Below are positions 1-6,045 of a stretch of DNA of 17,037 bases, in pieces. Origin of the DNA: Syntrophaceae bacterium UBA2251 (GTDB lineage: Bacteria; Desulfobacterota; Syntrophia; Syntrophales; UBA2251). The notes under the pieces were generated by a model. The model worked only from the letters and a program-made list of their open reading frames with translations. It did no database searches and had not been told where the DNA came from. Every line of letters starts with the position of its first letter. Within the stretch, counting starts at the first letter, position 1. A program made the translations under genes and the position numbers. The DNA lies in assembly GCA_002347815.1 (NCBI GenBank), contig DDXV01000080.1, positions 4,162 through 21,198 on the forward strand, read 5' to 3'.

Positions 1-12
1 TATAAGAGACAG
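1..12 (+). other. Residual Nextera transposon mosaic-end adapter
   Basis: The first twelve bases, TATAAGAGACAG, equal the 3' end of the 19-base Tn5/Nextera mosaic end used in tagmentation libraries. They sit exactly at the window edge in the orientation expected for adapter followed by insert. This is most likely untrimmed adapter, not genome. The genomic sequence would then begin at base 13, and the FecR gene reading frame should not be read through these bases. Confidence 0.9.
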
Positions 13-915
13 CGGCGGGGGCGGTGTGGAGGTGTCCGGGATATTACCGTCGCCCGAAGGCTGCCCACTCCCGTCGGTCTGACCCAGGGTGGCGCCTTGA
101 TCCGGCGTGCTTCCCTGGTCCTGAGTTGTCCCCTGATCCTGGGTGCCCTGGTCCTCTCCCTGGCCTTCTCCCTGGTCCTCACCCTGCTGGCCCTGATCCT
201 GTCCTTGAGCCTGGTCCTGACCCTGGTCTTGGCCTTGATCCTGGCCCTGGGTTCCCTCGCCCTGCGGCTCTTCCTGGGCCGGCCCCTCGCCCTGGGTCTG
301 GGTCGCCGACGTATCCGTCAGGTGCTGTTCGATTTCGTTGGCCGTGGCGGGACGCACCACGGGCTGCGCCGTGGGACTGGAGACCTGCATGACCTCTCCG
401 GTCCGGATCGTGACGATCTGGCCGGGCGTCCGCCGGTTGTAGCCGTATCCCTGGCCCCGTTCGAAGGCGAACCCGCTCAGGCCGTTGGCGAAATAACCGA
501 TGATGATCGTTCCGCGGATGCCGGAAACCGCCGTCGGGGTGCGGAGTTCGAGGCTGGAGCGCCGCGCCAGCGTGTTGATGACGGCGCGCGTCTTGCCGCG
601 GAAGAGGTCGAAGAAGCTCTTCTTCCCCTCAACGTTCTGGTACTGGGTGATCTTGAGGTACGTCTTTTCCGCCAGCCAGAGGGTGTTCCCGTCGTTGAAG
701 GTCACCTCCACCTTCGTTTTCGCCTTCGTGCGGAGGATGTCCCCGGCGTTGACCGGGTCGGTGACCTTGATGGGGATGGCCTTTGCGCCCGTGCGGGTGA
801 TGTCCGCCTCCCCCTCGAGGTGGCTGATCCGGCCGATCGGCGCGGCGAGGACAAGGGCCGGGATCAGGACGAGAACCGCCACCAGCACGCCCAGTTGCGA
901 AATTTTGCGAATCAT
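13..915 (-). CDS. FecR-domain exported protein with Gln/Gly/Asp-rich tail (3' end missing)
   Basis: Starts at the ATG at 915-913, preceded by a purine-rich AGGGGGT about 5 bases upstream. The frame stays open to the left edge, giving 301 visible residues. Residues 1-25 form a signal peptide (MIRK, hydrophobic stretch, then LVLAAP). Residues 30-140 match the FecR fold: LEGEADI, a VNAGDILRT step, FNDGNTLWLAE, RGKTRAVI, and the terminal RTPTAVSGIRGT motif. From about residue 205 the protein becomes low-complexity, dominated by QGQD/EDQG units, and ends in a TPPPPP run at the edge. Here FecR means the secreted FecR-like domain, which in such stand-alone exported proteins is thought to bind envelope partners or glycans; there is no sigma-factor gene nearby. 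It lies 42 bases downstream of the TPR-barrel gene, probably in the same transcript. The true C-terminus is unknown. Confidence 0.88.
75..303 (-). repeat. Low-complexity coding repeat (Gln/Gly/Asp/Glu-rich tail)
   Basis: This stretch encodes residues of about 205-280 of the FecR protein. It is built from irregular CAGGGCCAGGAT/CAGGACCAG-type hexamers that give GQDQ, EDQG and similar units. The units are degenerate, so this is an old or selected repeat and not a fresh microsatellite. The product should be flexible, acidic and very hydrophilic. Proline-rich sequence follows it towards the edge. Confidence 0.8.
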
Positions 916-957
916 ATGCTACCCCCTGGATGCAGAAAGGTTTTTAATGCTTTTCCC

Positions 958-2538
958 CTAATATCTGAACTCCAGACCGACGGAGTACAGGCTGCGAATG
1001 TAGTCGTAGACGAAGATGTTCGAGTCCGCCCGCGTCCCGTTGTACTGGGCGAGGACGCTCAGGTATTTGTTGACGTCCCAGGTGAGCCCGGCGGTCCCCA
1101 TGTAGATCTCGTCCGAGCGCTTCTTGTTGTCGAACAGGGCGAAGGAGCTCTCGTGCAGGTAGTCCTGCAGGGTCACCTCGCCTCCGAGCTGGAGTTTCAG
1201 GCCTTTCCAAATCGGCACGATCGTGTTGACGGTGAAGCGGTGCGCCCGGTTCGTCCAGTTGTTCCCCTCGGCGCGGTCCTCGCTGAATCCGTACTTGAGG
1301 TTGAAGATCGCCCCGTTCTGGAAGAGCCACATCCAGCTCACGTAGCTGTCGAGGCCGCGCGACGTCTGATCCTCGTTGGGGTCCAGGGGCGGGGTTCCCG
1401 TCCGCTGGTGGTTCTTGTAGTACTTGTCGGTGTAGCCGCCGTAAAGCTCGAGGATCTGGTTCTGCTGCTCCGTGAGCAGGATCCGGATCATCGGGCCTAC
1501 GCTGTAGGATTGGCTGTACTCGCGGTAGACGGGCTGGCGCTTCAGGATGTGGGTGTAGTTCCCCGCGAGGTTGAGGGCCACGCGCCCGAAGCTGTAGCCC
1601 GGGGCCACCGACAGCGTGTTCGCGAAGATGTCGTAGCTGGTCGCGTTGTTCTGGTGCAGGTTCCAGGTGACGGCGTAGCTCGCGTTGAAGAGCCATCCGC
1701 CGGGAAGGGTCGGCACGACGTCCATGCGCAGGGTGTTCAGCATGGCGTAGCTGTCTTCCTTGCCGGTTCTGAGGTCGATGGCGGGATAGCGCGGGTCGTT
1801 CTTCTTCGGCTCCGTCAGCATGTTCGTGTCGTACTGCCCCAGGGCGCTCAGGGTGAGGCGCAGCGGCCGCTCGATCCACTGGCGGTCCTCGACGAGGTCC
1901 TGATAGCGGCGGGCGAACGAGCCGAGATCGGACAGGGGGTCCTGGGTCACGGCGGCCCGGAAGCGGTCGGAGGCCTTGGTGTATTTCCGGTCGAGCATGT
2001 AGCACAGGCCGATCTGGAACTCCGCGGACTGGGTGTAGGTTTTGTCAAGGCTCTTGGATTTTTCGAAGGCCTCGACGGCCTCCCCGTACTTCAACTGCTT
2101 GGCGAGGATCATGCCCTTGAGGAAGGCGGTCTTGGCGGGGTAGATCTTTTCCTTCTCCGCCACGGCGATCCATTTGGCGGCCTCGTCGAACCGTTCGAGG
2201 CGGTAGAGGATGTCCACCAGCTCCACCAGGGCCTCCTTCAGTGGCGGGGTCTTCGTGACCGCATCGGACAGGGGGCCGACGGCCTCCTTGAAGTTGTTCT
2301 GCTGCTTGTAGGCCATCCCGAGCCAGAAGGCGACGGTGGTGGAGTCGGGCGCCGCCTGGCGCGCCTGCTTGAAGAACTCCACGGCCTCCTCGTAGTTGTC
2401 GGCCTGGTACTCCCGGATGCCTTCCTTGAGGGGATCAGGGGGGGTGCCCGTCTGGCCGAAGGTGGCGGCTGGAAGCGAAACGACAAACAGGAGCACGACG
2501 AGGAGCTGGATCATGGCGGTCGGAAGGCGCTTCTTCAT
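958..2538 (-). CDS. TPR plus outer-membrane beta-barrel protein
   Basis: 526 residues from the ATG at 2538-2536, preceded by AAAGGAAAG; an upstream in-frame start at 2673 falls inside the promoter and is rejected. Residues 1-29 are a signal peptide (MKKRL, hydrophobic core, TFGQ). Residues about 34-220 are helical TPR repeats: LKEGIREYQADNYEEAVEFF, AFWLGMAYKQQNNFKEAV, YGEAVEAFEKSKSLD and KYTKASDRFRAAVTQDP. From about 225 to the end the pattern changes to alternating polar and aromatic strands (SALGQYDTNM, LELYGGYTDKYY, LAQYNGTRADSN), ending in GLEFRY with a C-terminal aromatic, typical of outer-membrane barrels. An N-terminal periplasmic TPR feeding a barrel is the layout of secretion-type proteins such as SLAM/DUF560 or PgaA/BcsC-like ports; I cannot tell which, if any. 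It is first in a probable operon with the FecR gene. An export or surface-assembly role is inference. Confidence 0.85.
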   Translation of the reverse strand: MKKRLPTAMIQLLVVLLFVVSLPAATFGQTGTPPDPLKEGIREYQADNYEEAVEFFKQARQAAPDSTTVAFWLGMAYKQQNNFKEAVGPLSDAVTKTPPLKEALVELVDILYRLERFDEAAKWIAVAEKEKIYPAKTAFLKGMILAKQLKYGEAVEAFEKSKSLDKTYTQSAEFQIGLCYMLDRKYTKASDRFRAAVTQDPLSDLGSFARRYQDLVEDRQWIERPLRLTLSALGQYDTNMLTEPKKNDPRYPAIDLRTGKEDSYAMLNTLRMDVVPTLPGGWLFNASYAVTWNLHQNNATSYDIFANTLSVAPGYSFGRVALNLAGNYTHILKRQPVYREYSQSYSVGPMIRILLTEQQNQILELYGGYTDKYYKNHQRTGTPPLDPNEDQTSRGLDSYVSWMWLFQNGAIFNLKYGFSEDRAEGNNWTNRAHRFTVNTIVPIWKGLKLQLGGEVTLQDYLHESSFALFDNKKRSDEIYMGTAGLTWDVNKYLSVLAQYNGTRADSNIFVYDYIRSLYSVGLEFRY

Positions 2539-2671
2539 CGTAAATCTTTCCTTTCTTTTAGAGGGTGCTGTGAGTTCAGCGAGAGCCAACGTGCCGGGAG
2601 CGCATATCACACAACCACGACGGTGAAGAAAAGAACCCTGAAAAACAACTCCAACGGGTCGTTTGGATCGC

Positions 2672-2701
2672 ATTCTATAAGGGTGTGGGGAGCCTTGTCA
2701 A
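2672..2701 (-). promoter_or_regulatory. Sigma70-type promoter of the TPR-barrel/FecR operon
   Basis: On the minus strand a perfect -35 TTGACA (2701-2696) is followed by overlapping -10 candidates TATAGA (2679-2674, 16-base spacer) and TAGAAT (2677-2672, 18-base spacer). The start of transcription should be near 2666, giving a leader of about 130 bases before the ATG at 2538. The promoter lies in the gap between the Sua5 stop and the TPR gene. Confidence 0.75.
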
Positions 2702-2728
2702 GCGGATTCGTCGATCTTGGGGTAGGTT

Positions 2729-2770
2729 TGTGAGTCCAATTTCACACATCCGGTGTGAATTGGTTCACAC
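2729..2770. promoter_or_regulatory. Cluster of CRP/FNR-like operator half-sites
   Basis: Four half-sites alternate: TGTGA at 2729, TCACA at 2742, TGTGA at 2754 and TCACA at 2765. The last pair is TGTGA-N6-TCACA, the classical CRP spacing, inside a perfect GTGTGAA-N4-TTCACAC (2753-2770). The middle pair also forms a perfect TTCACAC-N5-GTGTGAA (2741-2759). Half-site centres are 11-13 bases apart, so successive sites lie on nearly the same face of the helix. Relative to the predicted start near 2666 the pairs are centred at about -72, -84 and -95, typical for an upstream activator. The regulator is not in the window. Confidence 0.65.
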
Positions 2771-2817
2771 ATCGGGCGGGTGCGGAGCGGCGGCGCCGGC
2801 GGGGGCTGTTGCCGGGG

Positions 2818-3462
2818 TTATCGGGGTAGGTCTTTCCGGAAGATCCGGTCCGAGGGAACGGCGCCCTCCCGGAGGAGCACAGGCGGGTCCATCGTGACGT
2901 CGAGGACGGTCGAGCCCCGGCCGCCGGGGGTCGGACCGCCGTCGAGCAGGGCGTCCGGTTCCAGGCGGCGGAGATTTTCCCGGACCTCCTGCGCCGAGAC
3001 GGCCTCCTTCTGGCCGCTGAGGTTGGCGCTGGTGGCGGTCAGGGGGCCGCCGAGACGACGGGCCAGTTCGCGGGCGACGGGGTGGCTGGAGAGCCGGATG
3101 CCGATCTTGCCCGTGCCGGCCGTGAGGAGCGGCGGGACGCACGGCGCGGCCCGGAAGACGAGCGTCAGCGGACCGGGCCAGAAGTCCTGCATGAGGGGGA
3201 CGGCGATGTCGGGGACGTCGGCGACGAGCGGCGCCAGGTCCTCCCGAGCGCCGATGATGACGGGGAGGGGATTCCGAAACCCGCGCTCCTTGATGGCGTA
3301 AATTTTCCCGACGGCCGTCTCGTTCAGGGCGTCGGCCCCCAGGCCGTAGAAGGTCTCCGTGGGGTAGGCGACCGTCCCGCCGCGCCTCAGCAGGGCCAGC
3401 GCCCGCGCCAGCGTCTCCGGCTCGGGCGTCTCTTGGTCCACCGTCCAGATCTCCAGTGTCAT
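2818..3462 (-). CDS. Threonylcarbamoyl-AMP synthase (Sua5/YciO/YrdC family, short form)
   Basis: 214 residues, making L-threonylcarbamoyl-adenylate from threonine, bicarbonate and ATP for the t6A modification of ANN-reading tRNAs. Seen: YPTETFYGLGADAL (33-46), KIYAIKERGFRNPLPVII (53-70), FWPGPLTLVF (94-103), KIGIRLSSHP (119-128), TATSANLSGQ (142-151) and GRGSTVLDVT (181-190). The protein ends soon after, so it lacks the extra C-terminal Sua5 domain and matches the TsaC-like length. The start is the ATG at 3462-3460 with AAAGGT seven bases upstream; a TTG 18 bases earlier is less likely. Both the ATG and its ribosome binding site lie inside an inverted-repeat element. It sits downstream of purE on the same strand with a 236-base repeat-filled gap, so co-transcription is uncertain. 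Confidence 0.92.
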   Translation of the reverse strand: MTLEIWTVDQETPEPETLARALALLRRGGTVAYPTETFYGLGADALNETAVGKIYAIKERGFRNPLPVIIGAREDLAPLVADVPDIAVPLMQDFWPGPLTLVFRAAPCVPPLLTAGTGKIGIRLSSHPVARELARRLGGPLTATSANLSGQKEAVSAQEVRENLRRLEPDALLDGGPTPGGRGSTVLDVTMDPPVLLREGAVPSDRIFRKDLPR

Positions 3463-3586
3463 TTCGAGACCTTTGCACAACAGCCTATTTTGTCATTTCG
3501 ACCGAAGGGAGAAATCTTTAAGAAGCGGCCATCATTAAGATTTCTCGTCGCTCGCGCTCCTCGAAATGACATGATGCAAAGGTCTC
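3457..3586. repeat. Small inverted-repeat (MITE/REP-like) element overlapping the sua5 start
   Basis: Nested perfect inverted repeats: GAGACCTTTGCA (3466-3477) with TGCAAAGGTCTC (3575-3586); TGTCATTTCGA (3491-3501) with TCGAAATGACA (3561-3571); AGAAATCTT (3510-3518) with AAGATTTCT (3537-3545). A further direct copy of TGTCATTTCGA lies at 3457-3467. The element is about 80-130 bases and has no coding capacity. The nested palindromes resemble non-autonomous transposable elements or REP-type repeats. I see no clear target-site duplication. Confidence 0.75.
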
Positions 3587-3600
3587 ATTTCAAGTAGCTT

Positions 3601-3699
3601 AGCCCTTTGGCCATCGCCTGTTGCCTGACGCCCAACATCCAACGCCTTTTTGTGAACCTTTTACCCTCCACCCTCGACCGTTTGCCCTTCGCCCCTCGT
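3601..3699 (-). repeat. Degenerate heptanucleotide-period tract
   Basis: Read on the minus strand, a GG dinucleotide recurs about every seven bases for some fourteen units: GGCGAAG, GGCAAAC, GGTCGAG, GGTGGAG, GGTAAAA, GGTTCAC, and on through TGTTGGG, CGTCAGG and CAACAGG. The other five positions vary freely. It follows the purE stop codon directly and ends next to the inverted-repeat element. It is not coding. Function unknown; the pattern is visible by eye. Confidence 0.65.
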
Positions 3700-4205
3700 C
3701 ATCCAAGCTTCAGGTTCTCGTGTTTGCGCTCGATGTCCCGGGCCATCTGCTCGATGTAGACCTTCAATTTCTCATGCAATTTCTTGTCGTTCAGGGCCAG
3801 GAGGCGGACGGCGAAGAGGGCCGCGTTTTTCGCCCCCGGCTTGCCGATGGCCATCGTGGCGACGGGGATGCCGCCGGGCATCTGGACGGTGGCGAGGAGT
3901 GCGTCCAGGCCCTTGAGGGCGGTCGCGTCGATGGGGACGCCGATGACGGGCAGGGGGGTCTGGGAGGCGATCACCCCGGCCAGGTGGGCGGCCGCGCCGG
4001 CCCCCACGATGACGGCCTTGACGCCCCGGGCGGCGGCGCCGGTCGCGAAGGCGGCGGTCCGCTCCGGCGAGCGGTGGGCGGAGGTGAGAAAGACCTCGCA
4101 GGGGATCCCGAAGTCGTCCAGGATGTTGATCGCCTCTTCCATCACGGGCAGATCCGAATCACTGCCCATGACGACGCTGACTGCGGGATGTTTTTTCTCC
4201 TTCAT
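3699..4205 (-). CDS. purE: N5-carboxyaminoimidazole ribonucleotide mutase (class I PurE)
   Basis: 168 residues from the ATG at 4205-4203 with GGAGGG upstream, the usual length for PurE. It catalyses conversion of N5-CAIR to CAIR in purine synthesis. Seen: VVMGSDSDLP (11-20), the phosphate-binding start; FLTSAHRSPERT (39-50), carrying the catalytic His; VIGVPIDA and MPGGIPVATMAIG, the glycine-rich active-site segments. The SAHR context and PGGIPVATM segment fit the class I mutase used with PurK and not the animal carboxylase. No purK is in the window. It is last of the purD-purH-purE run, 141 bases after purH. Confidence 0.95.
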   Translation of the reverse strand: MKEKKHPAVSVVMGSDSDLPVMEEAINILDDFGIPCEVFLTSAHRSPERTAAFATGAAARGVKAVIVGAGAAAHLAGVIASQTPLPVIGVPIDATALKGLDALLATVQMPGGIPVATMAIGKPGAKNAALFAVRLLALNDKKLHEKLKVYIEQMARDIERKHENLKLG

Positions 4206-4251
4206 CGTGCGCGCCCTCCGCGTTCCGGGGATCGTTGAAACGCCCCTTGCC

Positions 4252-4279
4252 CGTCCTTCCCGCCTATGCGGGAATGACG
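4252..4279. repeat. REP-like hairpin, copy 1
   Basis: CGTCCTTCCCGC (4252-4263), loop CTAT, GCGGGAATGACG (4268-4279): a 12-base stem with one mismatch. The arm sequence is close to the widespread CGTCATTCCCGC...GCGGGAATGACG intergenic palindrome. There is no T-run after it, so it is not an obvious terminator. It lies between purH and purE. Confidence 0.75.
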
Positions 4280-4312
4280 AGGATTTGGGCAACCTGAAAT
4301 TGTGGCATCAAC

Positions 4313-4340
4313 CGTCCTTCCCGCCGGCGCGGGAACGACG
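4313..4340. repeat. REP-like hairpin, copy 2
   Basis: CGTCCTTCCCGC (4313-4324), loop CGGC, GCGGGAACGACG (4329-4340). The left arm is identical to copy 1 and in the same orientation, 61 bases away. It ends six bases from the purH stop codon. Together the two copies fill most of the purH-purE gap and may stabilise the upstream mRNA or reduce read-through into purE; this is inference. Confidence 0.75.
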
Positions 4341-4346
4341 GGGCCC

Positions 4347-5915
4347 TCAGTGCTTGAAATGACGGACGCCGGTGAAGATCATGGCGATGCCGTGCTCGTC
4401 CGCCGCCTGGACGGCCTCCTCGTCGCGGACGGAGCCGCCCGGCTGGATGATCGCCGTGATCCCCGCCGCCGCCGCCATGTCCACGCCGTCCCGGAAGGGG
4501 AAGAAGGCGTCGGAAGCGAGGACCGCCCCCTCCGTGGGGAGGATGGCCTTCATCTTCGCGATCTTGACCGAATCGACGCGGCTCATCTGGCCCGCCCCCA
4601 CGCCGACGAGCTGGTCCTTCGTCGCGTAGACGATGGCGTTGGACTTCACGTGCTTGACGACGCGCCAGGCGAAGTCGAGGGCCTGGTATTCGTCCTCCGT
4701 GGGGGCGCGCTTCGTGACGACCTTGGCCTGGCGGATGTCGAAGGGCGCGCGGTCCCGGTCCTGGACGAGGAGCCCCCCCACGACCCGCCGGAAGTCGAGG
4801 CCGGCCGAGCCCTTGAGCTCCGCCGCCGGGATCTCCAGGACGCGGACGTTCTTCTTCGCGCCGAGGATGGCCCGGGCCTCGTCCGTGAAGGCCGGGGCGA
4901 GGATGACCTCGAGGAAGGTCTTGGCCAGTTCCTCGGCGGTCGCCTGGTCCACGGGCCGGTTGAAGGCGACGATGCCGCCGAAGGCGGAGACGGGGTCGGT
5001 CTCCATGGCCTTCCGGTAGGCCTCGGCCAGGCTGCCCGCCGACGTGGCCGCGCCGCAGGGGTTGGCGTGCTTCATGATGATGGCCGCCGGCCGTTCGAAA
5101 TCGGCGACCATGTTCCAGGCCGCGTCGGCGTCCATGATGTTGTTGTAGGACAGTTCCTTGCCCTGGAGCTGGCGCGCGTTGGCCACGGCGGCGACGGCCG
5201 TCGCGGGCTCGCGGTAGAAGACGGCCTGCTGGTGGGGGTTCTCCCCGTAGCGGAGGTCCTGGGCCTTGGCGAACTGGACGGTGAAGGTGTCGGGGAAGGG
5301 GCGAAGGCCGCCGTCGGCGTCGACGCGGCCCAGGTAGTTGGAGATCGCCGCGTCGTAGCGCGCCGTGAGCTGGAAGGTCTTGACGGCGAGGGCGAAGGTC
5401 GTGGACTCGGAGACCTTGCCGCCCGTCTCCTTCATCTCCGCGAGGATCTTTCCATAGTCCGCCGGGTCGGTGACGACGGCGACGAAGCGGTGGTTTTTGG
5501 CGGCCGCCCGCAGCATCGTCGGACCGCCGATGTCGATGTTTTCGACGGCCTCCTCCAGGGTGCAGCCCGGCTTGGCGACGGTGTCCTCGAAGCGGTAGAG
5601 GTTGATGACGACCATGTCGATCAGGGCGATGCCGTGATCCTCCGCCGCCTGCACGTGGGCCGCGTTGTCCCTCAGCGCGAGGAGACCGCCGTGGATCTTC
5701 GGGTGCAGGGTCTTCAGCCGCCCGTCCATCATCTCGGGAAACCCCGTGTAGTCGGAGACGTCCCGGACGGCGAGTCCCGCCGCCCGCAGTTGCGCCGCCG
5801 TGCCGCCCGTGGAGAGGATCTCCACGCCGAAGTCCGCCAGCCCCCGGGCGAACTCGACGACGCCCGTCTTGTCCGTGACGCTGATCAGGACCCGCTTGAT
5901 CGTGTTCATGTGCAT
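4347..5915 (-). CDS. purH: Bifunctional AICAR formyltransferase / IMP cyclohydrolase
   Basis: 522 residues, the usual PurH length. It carries out the last two steps to IMP: formyl transfer from 10-formyl-THF to AICAR, then ring closure. The N-terminal cyclohydrolase (MGS-like) domain shows RVLISVTDKTG (8-18), STGGTA (35-40) and RLKTLHPKIHGGLLA (66-80). The C-terminal formyltransferase domain has LRYGENPHQQA (221-231), the catalytic Lys-His pair in MKHANPCG (281-288), SDAFFPFRDGVD and the end segment FTGVRHFKH. The start is the ATG at 5915 with GAGGAG eight bases upstream; a second in-frame ATG at 5909 is too far from that site. It lies 130 bases downstream of purD. Confidence 0.97.
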   Translation of the reverse strand: MHMNTIKRVLISVTDKTGVVEFARGLADFGVEILSTGGTAAQLRAAGLAVRDVSDYTGFPEMMDGRLKTLHPKIHGGLLALRDNAAHVQAAEDHGIALIDMVVINLYRFEDTVAKPGCTLEEAVENIDIGGPTMLRAAAKNHRFVAVVTDPADYGKILAEMKETGGKVSESTTFALAVKTFQLTARYDAAISNYLGRVDADGGLRPFPDTFTVQFAKAQDLRYGENPHQQAVFYREPATAVAAVANARQLQGKELSYNNIMDADAAWNMVADFERPAAIIMKHANPCGAATSAGSLAEAYRKAMETDPVSAFGGIVAFNRPVDQATAEELAKTFLEVILAPAFTDEARAILGAKKNVRVLEIPAAELKGSAGLDFRRVVGGLLVQDRDRAPFDIRQAKVVTKRAPTEDEYQALDFAWRVVKHVKSNAIVYATKDQLVGVGAGQMSRVDSVKIAKMKAILPTEGAVLASDAFFPFRDGVDMAAAAGITAIIQPGGSVRDEEAVQAADEHGIAMIFTGVRHFKH

Positions 5916-6045
5916 CGCTTTTGCTCCTCTTTGATGATTTATCCAACCTATTTGAAATTTTGCATGCGCAGCGCGAACATCCTGATCCCTCGACGCGCCG
6001 GACGTTGATCGGCCCCGCGCCTCTCCGCCGCGCTGCTCCGTATTT

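Noticed and set aside
2539..2673. N-terminal extension of the TPR-barrel protein to an upstream start at 2673
   Set aside because: It would begin inside the -10 region and place 45 residues before a perfect signal peptide that has its own Shine-Dalgarno.
97..2733. An 878-codon open frame on the plus strand
   Set aside because: It is antisense to the FecR and TPR-barrel genes, which have signal peptides, domains and ribosome sites. The plus-strand frame has none, and its V/G/R/L/E-rich composition is that of a GC-rich mirror frame.
4302..6008. A 568-codon plus-strand frame opposite purH
   Set aside because: It lies antisense to purH, which is unmistakable. The product is Arg/Gly/Asp/Val-rich with no recognisable domain.
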